Shown here one piece after another: positions 7,525 to 15,080 of a DNA stretch of 28,539 bases. The stretch covers positions 1 through 28,539 of the forward strand of contig JAAYGO010000224.1 in the NCBI GenBank assembly GCA_012727685.1, written 5' to 3'. Source of the stretch: Bacillota bacterium. GTDB lineage: Bacteria; Bacillota; Dethiobacteria; DTU022. The notes beneath the pieces are model-generated. The model did not search any database. It was given only the letters and a program-made list of their open reading frames with translations, and had not been told where the DNA came from. Position numbers and translations under genes: made by a program. Numbering within the stretch: the stretch's first letter is position 1; every line of letters begins with the position of its first letter.

Positions 7525-7556
7525 ATTATAGCAACTGCTTTACCGATATTATAGCA
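7525..7556 (-). promoter_or_regulatory. Twin extended -10 promoters of nikR
   Basis: On the minus strand TGCTATAAT occurs at 7556-7548 and again at 7533-7525, exact 9-bp copies 23 bp apart. Each contains a perfect TATAAT with the extended TGn. No strong -35 hexamer accompanies either. The duplicated spacing of about two helical turns could also be read as a regulator-binding direct repeat. No clear GTATGA-type NikR operator was found. Confidence 0.5.
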
Positions 7557-7638
7557 TATACACCATAGCTGGATGGAATATCAAGAGCTGTCTAAATCAT
7601 ACAGATAGTGGCAATAATAGTGGCAGGGAGGGAAAACA

Positions 7639-8460
7639 ATGCTTTCGGGAAAAGTCCAGTTAACCGGAGTGAATACTTTTAAACTGAGCACCCTGCCGCC
7701 CCGGGAAATGAAGGAGCTCTTTCGCAAAGTTAAGAAGGGAGATCAGCAGGCCAGGGACAGGCTTGTCGAGGTAAATTTGCGCCTTGTTTTAAGTATTTTG
7801 CAGCGCTTTAAGAATCGTGGAGAACCGCTGGACGACCTTTTCCAGGTTGGCTGCATCGGCCTTTTAAAGGCCATCGATAATTTTCAATTGGAACAGGATG
7901 TGAATTTTTCCACCTATGCGGTGCCCATGATCATAGGCGAGATCAAGCGATACCTGCGCGACAATAACAGTATCCACATCAGTCGTTCGCTTAAAACCCT
8001 TTCGCAAAGGGTCCAACAGACGCGAGAAGAACTGTTGAAAAAGAATTTGCGCGAGCCGAATGTCAATGAAATCGCCGCCTGCATGGATTTGACCGTGGAA
8101 GAGGTGGTTTTTGCCTTTAATGCGACCCAGGAACCGCTATCTTTACATGATCCCGTTTTCAGCGATAGCACCGATCCGGTCTACGTCATGGATGTGATCA
8201 GCGATCAGAGTCACAGCACCGAGAAGTGGCTGGATCATCTTGCTTTACAGGAAGCGCTGGCCAAGCTGCAGCCAAGGGAGCGGCAAATTTTGGAGGCCCG
8301 TTTCTTTGAGGGAAAAACCCAGGTAGAAATTGCCAGGCAGGTGGGGATTTCCCAGGCCCAGGTTTCCCGGATTGAAAAAGCCGCCCTGGAGTTAATTCGC
8401 AATCATTATAAGCAGGAACCGGGCCGGGGAGGGGAGCAGGATGAAGCGGCGGGCCACTAA
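7639..8460 (+). CDS. sigG: RNA polymerase sporulation sigma factor SigG
   Basis: SigG is the late forespore sigma factor, active after engulfment. The 273-residue protein begins with the segment KVQLTGVNTFKL, which corresponds to the SigG-specific N-terminal KVEICGVDTSKL and is absent from SigF. Region 2 is highly conserved (NLRLVLS, DDLFQVGCIGL, FSTYAVPMIIGEIKRYLRD), followed by region 3 and a region 4 helix-turn-helix (TQVEIARQVGISQAQVSRIEK). The ribosome binding site GGGAGGG is well placed. In B. subtilis and many Clostridia sigG lies behind spoIIGA-sigE; here it overlaps spoIIR by 20 bp. It could be a second SigG-like paralogue if the usual locus is also occupied. About 20 C-terminal residues extend beyond the usual end. 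Confidence 0.9.
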   Translation: MLSGKVQLTGVNTFKLSTLPPREMKELFRKVKKGDQQARDRLVEVNLRLVLSILQRFKNRGEPLDDLFQVGCIGLLKAIDNFQLEQDVNFSTYAVPMIIGEIKRYLRDNNSIHISRSLKTLSQRVQQTREELLKKNLREPNVNEIAACMDLTVEEVVFAFNATQEPLSLHDPVFSDSTDPVYVMDVISDQSHSTEKWLDHLALQEALAKLQPRERQILEARFFEGKTQVEIARQVGISQAQVSRIEKAALELIRNHYKQEPGRGGEQDEAAGH

Positions 8461-9112
8461 ATATGCATGGTTGATGATGCCGGTTGTTTTTTTTACTGCC
8501 TGCCTCCTATCGGCCTGGATGCAAGAAAACACAGGGGGAAAAGCAGCGGATTTTTGGCAAATTGAGCCGCTGCCGGCGCCTGTAGTCCGCCTCCATGTGA
8601 TCGCCAATAGCAATCATCCGGACGACCAGGCGTTTAAAATGCAGGTAGTGGAAGAAGTACAGCGTTTCCTTTCTACAGGTCAAGATTTTGCAGATCGAGA
8701 GGCCTACATCGCCCATTTGCGCTTCGTGATGCCTGAACTGCAGCGGCACCTGAAGCGCTTTGCGGTCAAAGCTGCCCCTTTCAATCCGAAAATCGGGCTG
8801 GCACTGGGGCCGGCCCATTTCCCCTTGCGCGCCTATGGAACCAGGATATTTCCTCCCGGTGAATACCTGGCCCTAAATGTAACCATCGGGGAAGGGTTGG
8901 GTGAGAACTGGTGGTGCCTCCTCTTCCCCTCCCTCTGCCTGCCGCTGGCCGGCGGCAATTCCGGCGATTACCAAGTCGAAAAGGCTGTTCAGGGAGCGGC
9001 GGCACTGGAAAAAGAAAGCGCTGTCCCGAAAGCTGCCGCCGTTTATGATCTGCGGCGCCCCAAGGATAAGGCCAGGTGGTTAAAACGGCCAATGAAGCAA
9101 TTGAAAAAGTAA
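8441..9112 (+). CDS. spoIIR: Stage II sporulation protein R
   Basis: SpoIIR is made in the forespore under SigF and secreted into the intermembrane space, where it activates SpoIIGA to process pro-SigE in the mother cell. The 223-residue product has a hydrophobic export segment at about 9-26 and the family core: RLHVIANSNHPDDQAFKMQV (about 50-69), FPLRAYGTRIFPPGEYLAL, and IGEGLGENWWCLLFPSLC. The ATG overlaps the end of sigG by 20 bp with a GGGAGGGGAGCAGG ribosome binding region, so it is probably coupled to sigG translation. The C-terminal 50 residues are basic and less conserved. The next gene has its own promoter, which starts inside the spoIIR end. Confidence 0.93.
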   Translation: MKRRATKYAWLMMPVVFFTACLLSAWMQENTGGKAADFWQIEPLPAPVVRLHVIANSNHPDDQAFKMQVVEEVQRFLSTGQDFADREAYIAHLRFVMPELQRHLKRFAVKAAPFNPKIGLALGPAHFPLRAYGTRIFPPGEYLALNVTIGEGLGENWWCLLFPSLCLPLAGGNSGDYQVEKAVQGAAALEKESAVPKAAAVYDLRRPKDKARWLKRPMKQLKK

Positions 9113-9129
9113 AAGGGTTACCTTATAAT
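9101..9129 (+). promoter_or_regulatory. SigA-type promoter of the Na/Pi cotransporter gene
   Basis: TTGAAA (9101-9106), a 17-bp spacer and TATAAT (9124-9129) overlap the last codons of spoIIR. This separates a vegetatively transcribed downstream group from the sporulation pair upstream. Confidence 0.65.
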
Positions 9130-9153
9130 GAGTGATGTCATAGTGAGTGATGT
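9129..9153 (+). repeat. 10-bp direct repeat at the predicted transcription start
   Basis: TGAGTGATGT occurs at 9129-9138 and 9144-9153, a 15-bp period directly after the -10 hexamer. The position suits an operator, but no regulator can be named. Confidence 0.4.
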
Positions 9154-9204
9154 TGAAGCAAGAGTTATAGCTTCCACCAGAGAATTCGTCCGGGAGGTTG
9201 GGTA

Positions 9205-10806
9205 ATGTATTGGAGTATGGCTTTCGGCATCTTTGGAGGCCTTGGCCTTTTTTTATTCGGGATGCAAATGATGGCCTCGGGGATGCAGATGGTAGCCGGA
9301 GATCGGTTGCGGCGAGTTTTAGAAGTATTAACTAATCGTCCCGTGATTGGCGTGCTGACCGGCCTCCTGGTTACCTTGCTCATTCAAAGCAGCAGTGCAA
9401 CGGCAGTGATGGTTGTCGGTTTTGCCAACGCCGGCTTGATGAACCTTGCCCAATGCATCAGTGTGATCATCGGCGCCAATATCGGCACTACCGTTACGGC
9501 TCAGATCATCTCCTTTAAAATCGATATTCTAGCCTTGCCCGCCATTGGCATTGGCGCCTTCCTTATATTCATCGGCAAACGCCGCCTGCACCGCTACCTC
9601 GGACAGGCAGTGCTCGGTTTTGGTCTGCTATTCCTGGGCCTTTCTACCATGTCCGCAGGGATGGCGCCCCTGCAACAATCGGCAGTATTTCAGAACCTGC
9701 TCATCCAGTTTGGCCACAAGCCGGTCCTGGGGGTGCTCTGCGGCGCCCTCTTTACAGCATTGATCCAGAGCAGCAGCGCCGCGACGGGGGTGATCATCGC
9801 CCTGAGCATGCAGAACCTGATCCCCTTTTCCGCCGCTGTACCCCTGGTTTTAGGCTCAAATATCGGCACATGCGTTACCGCGATCCTGGCGAGCATCGGC
9901 ACAAACATCCCCGCCCGTAGAACCGCAGTCGCACACCTTCTTTTCAATGTGATCGGCGTCGTTCTGATCCTCTTTTTCATCGGCTCATTTACTGAACTGC
10001 TCCAGGGGACGGCCTCCACTGTGCCCCGGCAAATAGCCAATGCCCACACCGCCTTTAACCTTTTTAATGCCGTAGTTTTTCTTGTCTTCCTCAAGCCTTT
10101 TGCCAGGCTGGTTTGCCACATTGTTCCCGGCCCTGACGATGTTGTTGTAGCGGGTCCGGCTTACCTGGACTCCCGCATGCTGCATACACCCGCGGTAGCG
10201 ATCGGGGGGGCGAAAAAGGAGCTGTTGCGCATGGGTGGCATTGCCCAGGAAATGTTGAGAGATACGGTTCAGGCTTTTATTAGCAACGATCTGCGCAATG
10301 CCAGGCAAATCGAGCAGATGGAAGATTTGATTGACGGCCTGGAGAAGGAGATAAACATTTACCTGGCCGATCTCTCCCAGCAGTCCCTGACGCAGCGGCA
10401 GTCGAAAAGAATTGCCGCCTTCATGTCCGCCGCCAACGACCTGGAACGAATCGGGGATCATTGCCAAAATATTCTGCAACTGGCGGAGACCAAGTCGGAT
10501 GAGCGGCATCCCTTTTCGGACGAAGCCCTGGATGAAATCTCCATGCTCTATCGCAAAGTGGAGGCGATGCTCGAGCAGGCCATAATTTGCTTTAAAGATT
10601 CGGATAAAGGGCTGGCCCTGGAGGTAATTAAGGGAGACGACGAGATCGACATGCTCGAAAAAAGCTTGCGCAAAAGCCATATCGAACGGATCAATACGAA
10701 GAGATGTTATCCCCCTGCGGGTGTAATCTACCTCGATGTGATCAGCAATCTCGAACGGATTGCCGATCACGCCACCAATATCGCGCAACTTGTTATTGAA
10801 GATTAA
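9205..10806 (+). CDS. Na/Pi cotransporter family protein with C-terminal PhoU-like domain
   Basis: The 533-residue protein combines a membrane transporter with a cytosolic regulator-like domain. Two inverted-topology repeats each carry the QSSSA signature of the type II Na/phosphate cotransporters, at Q61 and Q188, and the matching GANIGT (about 90) and GSNIGT motifs. Hydrophobic segments run to about residue 310. From about 345 onward the helices resemble PhoU (MSAANDLERIGDHCQNI and LDVISNLERIADHATNI, both with the ERI-DH pattern that binds metal clusters). Predicted function is sodium-coupled phosphate import or export with PhoU-type control. It starts at an ATG after CGGGAGGTTGG, under its own promoter, and is followed closely by sua5. 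B. subtilis has mntP near this position instead. Confidence 0.9.
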   Translation: MYWSMAFGIFGGLGLFLFGMQMMASGMQMVAGDRLRRVLEVLTNRPVIGVLTGLLVTLLIQSSSATAVMVVGFANAGLMNLAQCISVIIGANIGTTVTAQIISFKIDILALPAIGIGAFLIFIGKRRLHRYLGQAVLGFGLLFLGLSTMSAGMAPLQQSAVFQNLLIQFGHKPVLGVLCGALFTALIQSSSAATGVIIALSMQNLIPFSAAVPLVLGSNIGTCVTAILASIGTNIPARRTAVAHLLFNVIGVVLILFFIGSFTELLQGTASTVPRQIANAHTAFNLFNAVVFLVFLKPFARLVCHIVPGPDDVVVAGPAYLDSRMLHTPAVAIGGAKKELLRMGGIAQEMLRDTVQAFISNDLRNARQIEQMEDLIDGLEKEINIYLADLSQQSLTQRQSKRIAAFMSAANDLERIGDHCQNILQLAETKSDERHPFSDEALDEISMLYRKVEAMLEQAIICFKDSDKGLALEVIKGDDEIDMLEKSLRKSHIERINTKRCYPPAGVIYLDVISNLERIADHATNIAQLVIED

Positions 10807-10826
10807 AATAGCCTTGCTGCGGGGCG

Positions 10827-11840
10827 ATGATGATAAAAAACATGAGCAAAGGCTTCCATTCCATAACCGGTACTTTTCTCCTGCAGCCCCACGGCAAAGC
10901 GATTGCCAGGGCTGCTGATATTATCAGGCGGGGGGGGCTGGTCGCCTTCCCCACGGAAACGGTTTACGGCCTGGGCGCTGCTGCTACGGACGCCGCAGCT
11001 GTAAGGCGGATCTTTCAGGTCAAGGGCCGCCCCGCCGATAACCCGTTAATCGTACACGTCTCTGCTAAAGAACAGCTTTATGTTGTTGCCGCTTCTTTAC
11101 CGGAGGGCGCAGCAGAGCTGGTAGACCGTTTTTGGCCCGGCCCGTTAAGCCTGGTTTTACCCCGCTCCAGTGCCATTCCGGATGAGGTGAGCGCGGGTTT
11201 GCCGACGGTTGCGGTGCGCATGCCCTCCCACCCGGTCGCGCTGCGCCTGATCGCCAGGGCCGGCGTGCCGATTGCGGCCCCCAGCGCCAACCGTTCCGGA
11301 CGCCCCAGCCCCACCATGGCCAGCCATGTGCTTGCAGACCTGGCCGGCCGGATCGATGCTGTGATCGATGGCGGTCCGTGCCCGGTCGGAGTGGAATCAA
11401 CGGTCCTTGACCTTACCGGGGCAGTGCCCTTGATTTTACGCCCTGGGGCGATTACCGCCGAGGCAATTGCAAAGTGCCTTGGCCGCGCAGTAGAAATAGC
11501 CGGCAAATACAGCGGCAAACCGCCGTCTCCGGGGATGAAATATCGCCATTACTCTCCCCGGGCGCCGCTGCTGCTGATCACCGGCCCGCCCGCCCGCCGG
11601 GAGAAATTGATTGCCGCCCTGAAGCGGCATTATCAGAGGCGCAATCTTAAAGTGGGCCTGTTAATGCCGGATCAATCCGTAGACCCCGCTGTGGCGGCTC
11701 GCCGGCTTTACCGGGCTTTGCGCGCCTTTGATCAACAGGGGGCAGATCTGATCCTGGCGCAAGAGATACCGGCTGTGGGCCTGGGCGCAGCCGTTATGAA
11801 CCGGCTGGCCAAAGCAGCAACCCGGATCATCAAAGCCTAA
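10827..11840 (+). CDS. ywlC: L-threonylcarbamoyladenylate synthase, Sua5/YwlC type
   Basis: The enzyme makes threonylcarbamoyl-AMP from threonine, bicarbonate and ATP, the first step of the t6A37 modification of ANN-decoding tRNAs. The N-terminal YrdC domain (about 20-210) has FPTETVYGLGA and the substrate-binding KGRPADNPL (66-74), then the SANRSGRPSPT segment. The protein continues through the SPGMKYRHYSP linker into the C-terminal Sua5 domain (about 255-337), so it is the long Sua5 form rather than the short TsaC. The chosen start is the first of two ATG codons; an in-frame ATG at 10842 is also possible. It lies 20 bp after the cotransporter gene. Confidence 0.95.
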   Translation: MMIKNMSKGFHSITGTFLLQPHGKAIARAADIIRRGGLVAFPTETVYGLGAAATDAAAVRRIFQVKGRPADNPLIVHVSAKEQLYVVAASLPEGAAELVDRFWPGPLSLVLPRSSAIPDEVSAGLPTVAVRMPSHPVALRLIARAGVPIAAPSANRSGRPSPTMASHVLADLAGRIDAVIDGGPCPVGVESTVLDLTGAVPLILRPGAITAEAIAKCLGRAVEIAGKYSGKPPSPGMKYRHYSPRAPLLLITGPPARREKLIAALKRHYQRRNLKVGLLMPDQSVDPAVAARRLYRALRAFDQQGADLILAQEIPAVGLGAAVMNRLAKAATRIIKA

Positions 11841-11911
11841 TAAGGAGACGGGGACGGTCCGCATTGACCCTGATATTCAGGGGAAAAGCGTCGATCGAAG
11901 AAGATTTTAGA

Positions 11912-11972
11912 ATGAATGACCATGCCCCCAATAAGCGGGGCACAATTGAAGGATGACAATAGAGTCATTCAT
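11912..11972. repeat. Small palindromic element with TGCCCC hairpin
   Basis: ATGAATGAC (11912-11920) and GTCATTCAT (11964-11972) are perfect 9-bp inverted ends. Inside, TGCCCC (11923-11928) pairs with GGGGCA (11937-11942). The string GCGGGGCACAAT here recurs in inverse orientation at 28341-28352. Just upstream, CCCTGA/TCAGGG (11868-11882) makes a 6-bp hairpin after sua5 and a GGGGACGGT string lies near 11850. Confidence 0.55.
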
Positions 11973-11982
11973 AGTTCAGGGT

Positions 11983-12100
11983 GCCCTGTCATCCTGAGCT
12001 AGCGAAGGATCTCCAAGCTACGCTGCGCCATGAAATTTTTTGGCGTTTAATCTTGGAGTATAAATAAAAAGATTCTACGCTTCGCTCAGAATGACAGGGC
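11983..12100. repeat. MITE-like palindromic repeat, copy 1 (118 bp)
   Basis: The left end GCCCTGTCATCCTGAGC and right end GCTCAGAATGACAGGGC are inverted with one mismatch, and similarity continues inward (GCGAAGGATCT against AGATTCTACGC). Internal arms CTCCAAG/CTTGGAG and GCGCCA/TGGCG make nested hairpins. It has no coding capacity. Related copies are at 25969-26021 and 28166-28257. Confidence 0.75.
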
Positions 12101-12147
12101 ATGCAAAATGGCAGGATAAACCCTATACCCCGCCAAGCAGGCCTACC

Positions 12148-12174
12148 CCCTCTCCCCCCATTGGGGGTAGAGGG
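12148..12174. repeat. CCCTCTCCC hairpin
   Basis: CCCTCTCCCCCC (12148-12159) pairs with GGGGGTAGAGGG (12163-12174) with one mismatch. A related CTCTCCCTCC/GAGGGGGAGAG hairpin is at 28284-28307, also next to a copy of the palindromic repeat. Together with the two preceding elements this accounts for most of the 391-bp gap between sua5 and the phosphatase gene. Confidence 0.55.
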
Positions 12175-12231
12175 CAGGGCGAGGGGGGCTAAATCCGCCC
12201 AAGGTAGATCGATAGCTTCAAGGAGGTTGCA

Positions 12232-12717
12232 ATGCCTTATATAATCTTTGTTTGTACCGGCAATACCTGCCGCAGCGTGATGGCGGAAGCAATTATGCGC
12301 CGCGAAAAAGACAAACTCGCGTGCGACCTGGAAGTAGCTTCGGCCGGGTTGGCTGCCGTGGAGGGCGCCGGGGCGACCCCCCATGTGCAAAGCCTTTTGG
12401 CCGCAGAAGGGAGCGATGTTTATGCCCATGCGGCCAGGAATCTGGATGAAAACATGGTGCGCCGGGCCGACCTGATCCTGGTCATGACCCGGCAGCACCG
12501 GGAATGGTTAATTGAGGAATTTCCAGAAGCTGCTGCGAAAACTTACCTGTTAAAGGAGTACGCCGGGATTAGGGATGGTGACCCGGATATAAGCGATCCC
12601 TTCGGGGGCTCGTGGGAAAAATATCGAGCTACTTTGGAGGAAATCAAGAAATGCATCACGAATATTGTTGAGAAATTAAAAGGGGGAGAAAATAATGGAA
12701 ATTGCCCTGGGTTGTGA
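12232..12717 (+). CDS. ywlE: Low-molecular-weight phosphatase, YwlE protein-arginine type
   Basis: The active-site loop CTGNTCR spans C8-R14, and the general-acid Asp is D122 in SDPFGGS. The residue after the loop Asn is threonine (T12), equivalent to Thr11 of B. subtilis YwlE, which sets specificity for phosphoarginine over phosphotyrosine; true tyrosine phosphatases have a bulkier residue there. Predicted role is to reverse McsB-type arginine phosphorylation; an McsB gene is not in the window. At 161 residues it is slightly longer than YwlE, with a glycine-asparagine tail where its end overlaps rpiB by 23 bp. The ribosome binding site is AAGGAGG. Position between sua5 and rpiB is the conserved Firmicute one. 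Confidence 0.9.
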   Translation: MPYIIFVCTGNTCRSVMAEAIMRREKDKLACDLEVASAGLAAVEGAGATPHVQSLLAAEGSDVYAHAARNLDENMVRRADLILVMTRQHREWLIEEFPEAAAKTYLLKEYAGIRDGDPDISDPFGGSWEKYRATLEEIKKCITNIVEKLKGGENNGNCPGL

Positions 12718-13132
12718 TCATGCCGGGTTCAGATTAAAAGAACAGATCAAGCAGCATCTCCAGGCCCAGGGGATTGTGGTCTCCGATTTCGGGACATTTT
12801 GCGAAAACAGCGTTGACTATCCGGATATAGCCCTGCCTGTGGTTAAAGCTATCCGCGAAGGCCTATTCCCGCTGGGTATTCTTATCTGCGGGACCGGTAT
12901 CGGAATGTCCATTGCCGCCAACAAGCACGCCGGTATACGTGCGGCCCTGTGCAATGATCCCTATTCAGCACGCTGTGCACGGGAACATAACGATGCCAAT
13001 ATCCTAACCCTTGGCGCGCGCGTAATCGGGCCCGGCATGGCCCTGGAGGTTGTGGATCAGTTTATCAAGGCGCAGTTCAAGGGAGGTAGACACCAGCATC
13101 GCCTGAACAAAATTGCCCTGTTTGAAAGCTGA
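12695..13132 (+). CDS. rpiB: Ribose-5-phosphate isomerase B
   Basis: RpiB interconverts ribose 5-phosphate and ribulose 5-phosphate in the pentose phosphate pathway. The 145-residue protein has the phosphate-binding GCDHAGF (6-12), the catalytic C65 in CGTGIGMSIAANK, and H98 in REHNDANIL. All hallmark residues of the LacAB/RpiB family are present; allose-6-phosphate isomerase is an alternative but the glyA linkage favours RpiB. The start ATG follows GGGGGAG inside the end of ywlE. The next gene begins 15 bp downstream. Confidence 0.95.
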   Translation: MEIALGCDHAGFRLKEQIKQHLQAQGIVVSDFGTFCENSVDYPDIALPVVKAIREGLFPLGILICGTGIGMSIAANKHAGIRAALCNDPYSARCAREHNDANILTLGARVIGPGMALEVVDQFIKAQFKGGRHQHRLNKIALFES

Positions 13133-13146
13133 AGCGAGGCCATGCG

Positions 13147-14424
13147 ATGGGAGAAGGGATGAGAACTTTGAAGAAAGAAGAATATGATCCTCTATCTATT
13201 CTAAGGCGCGTTGATCCGGAAATTGCGGCAGCCATCGAAGGAGAACAGCAGCGCCAGCAGAATCACCTGGAGCTGATTGCTTCGGAAAACCTTGCCGGGA
13301 AAGCCGTTTTACAGGCTCAGGGCTCGATTTTAACCAATAAATATGCGGAGGGTTATCCCGGTGCCCGTTATTATGGCGGCTGTACCTATGTCGATCAGGT
13401 TGAGGAACTGGCCCGCTCGCGGGCGCGGGAGCTGTTTGGCGCCGAACACGCCAACGTGCAGCCCCATGCCGGGGCCCCGGCCAACCTGGCGGTATATCTG
13501 GCTCTCTTGAAACCGGGAGACCCGATTCTCGGCATGGATCGGGCGCACGGCGGTCACCTGACCCATGGCACGGCGGTGAATGCCTCCGGCCACTACTACA
13601 CCGCCCATACTTATGGGGTGAACCGTGACACGGGTCTCATTGATATGGACGAGGTGCGCTCAATTGCCCTCTCCTGCCGCCCCCGGCTAATTATCGCCGG
13701 TGCCAGTTCGTATCCGCGCGTGATCGATTACGCCGCCTTTGCGGAAATTGCCCGCGAGGTCGGCGCAGTGCTCATGGTCGACATGGCCCATGTAGCCGGC
13801 CTGGTTGCGGCCGGGGAACATCCAAATCCAGTTGACTTTGCCGAGGTGGTCACCTCCACAACCCATAAGACGCTGCGCGGTCCCCGCGGCGGCCTGATTC
13901 TATGTCGCCGCCAATTTGCCCGGGCCGTGGACCGGGCTGTCTTCCCCGGCTTGCAGGGCGGGCCGCTGATGCATGTGATCGCCGCAAAAGCGGTGGCCTT
14001 CAAGGAAGCCCAAACTCCCGAGTTTAAAATCTACCAGCAAAACGTGAAGAAGAATGCCGCTGCCTTGGCCCAGGCCCTGCTCGAGCACGATTTTTGCCTC
14101 TCAGCCGGCGGCACTGATACGCACATGGTCCTGGTTGATTTGCGCAACAAGGGCATTACCGGTGCCGAAGCGGAAGCCCTTCTTGATCAGGTCGGGATTA
14201 CAGCCAATAAAAATGCCGTGCCTTACGATCCGCGCGGTCCTAAGATCACCAGCGGCTTGCGCCTGGGTACTCCCGCCGTAACCTCGCGCGGGATGGGGAC
14301 TGCCGAGATGGTGGAAATCGCCCGTCTCATAAATGACACGCTGGTGTATCGGGACAATGCCGCGGAACTGGCCCGCATTAAGCGGCGGGTATTGGAAATT
14401 TGTGATGCTTCTCCTATTGCATAA
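13147..14424 (+). CDS. glyA: Serine hydroxymethyltransferase
   Basis: GlyA converts serine and tetrahydrofolate to glycine and 5,10-methylene-THF, using PLP. K241 in TTHKTLRGPRGG forms the internal aldimine. GGHLTHG, MVDMAHVAGLVA and the C-terminal ITSGLRLGTPAVTSRGM are all present, and the 425-residue length is normal. One deviation stands out: the usual QPHSGAQAN is QPHAGAPAN, with A108 where Bacillus SHMT has the PLP-phosphate-contacting Ser93 (a constant offset of 15 also matches K226 to K241). The following GMDRAHGGH is also unusual. The start could be ATG 13147 or ATG 13159; the latter has GGGAG upstream. It is in line with rpiB and 5 bp ahead of the deaminase gene. The upp gene usually found next is absent. 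Confidence 0.95.
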   Translation: MGEGMRTLKKEEYDPLSILRRVDPEIAAAIEGEQQRQQNHLELIASENLAGKAVLQAQGSILTNKYAEGYPGARYYGGCTYVDQVEELARSRARELFGAEHANVQPHAGAPANLAVYLALLKPGDPILGMDRAHGGHLTHGTAVNASGHYYTAHTYGVNRDTGLIDMDEVRSIALSCRPRLIIAGASSYPRVIDYAAFAEIAREVGAVLMVDMAHVAGLVAAGEHPNPVDFAEVVTSTTHKTLRGPRGGLILCRRQFARAVDRAVFPGLQGGPLMHVIAAKAVAFKEAQTPEFKIYQQNVKKNAAALAQALLEHDFCLSAGGTDTHMVLVDLRNKGITGAEAEALLDQVGITANKNAVPYDPRGPKITSGLRLGTPAVTSRGMGTAEMVEIARLINDTLVYRDNAAELARIKRRVLEICDASPIA

Positions 14425-14429
14425 TAGAG

Positions 14430-14882
14430 GTGAGGCCGCTGGATAGGCCGTCATGGGATGAATATTTTCTAGAGATTGCCAGAGTTGTTGCCTCCCGTTC
14501 AACATGCCTGCGCCGCAAGGTGGGGGCCGTCCTGGTGTTGCAGAGGCGCATTCTCTCCACCGGCTACAACGGAACCCCTACCGGGTTGGCCCACTGTGCC
14601 GATGTGGGCTGCCTGCGGGAGCAGCTCCATGTTCCCTCGGGTGAACGGCATGAGCTTTGCCGCGGTCTACATGCGGAACAGAACGCCATCATTCAAGCGG
14701 CGATTCACGGGGTAGCTGTTAAAGGAGCCAGTTTATACTGCACCCATTTCCCCTGCGTGGTTTGCGCCAAAATGCTGGTCAATGCCGGGATTCGCCATAT
14801 CTGCCTGGCGGAAGATTACCCGGACAAACTCGCCAAGGAGATTTTTTCCGAAGCCGGTGTAGCGGTGAGATATCTGTTCTAG
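14430..14882 (+). CDS. comEB: Deoxycytidylate (dCMP) deaminase
   Basis: The enzyme deaminates dCMP to dUMP, feeding thymidylate synthesis. The 150-residue protein has GYNGTPTGLAHC with the extra C/H-rich insert of the dCMP deaminase family, the zinc and catalytic motif HAEQNAI (81-87) and PCVVC (108-112). The GTG start follows the glyA stop by 5 bp with AGAGG upstream, so it is co-translated with glyA. The pairing makes sense because GlyA supplies methylene-THF and this enzyme supplies dUMP for dTMP synthesis. The symbol is that of the B. subtilis homologue and does not imply a role in competence. The gap after it (14883-15080) has the ATPase promoter. Confidence 0.92.
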   Translation: MRPLDRPSWDEYFLEIARVVASRSTCLRRKVGAVLVLQRRILSTGYNGTPTGLAHCADVGCLREQLHVPSGERHELCRGLHAEQNAIIQAAIHGVAVKGASLYCTHFPCVVCAKMLVNAGIRHICLAEDYPDKLAKEIFSEAGVAVRYLF

Positions 14883-15000
14883 TCTCCTCTTAGACTGCGG
14901 CTACTCAATGCCACGCAACCGCTCTGTTCTTGCCGGGACGCAGTGATGTGAGGATGCGCCGATGCGAGCAGCTCCGGTTTTCGAATATTATTGTACTGAC

Positions 15001-15029
15001 TGGCATAATTGTGAGTTTTTTTATATAAT
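15001..15029 (+). promoter_or_regulatory. Candidate promoter of the V/A-ATPase operon
   Basis: TATAAT (15024-15029) is perfect; TGGCAT (15001-15006) is a poor -35 at the right 17-bp distance. It lies about 50 bp ahead of the first ATPase gene. No other good promoter was seen in the gap. Confidence 0.4.
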
Positions 15030-15080
15030 CAAATAAGAATAGCAGTTTTTTGAGACCTCCGCTGAGCCTGAATAAAGGAT

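Noticed and set aside
9985..10788. 267-codon minus-strand frame inside the Na/Pi cotransporter gene
   Set aside because: Antisense shadow of the PhoU-like domain; no ribosome binding site or recognisable domain.
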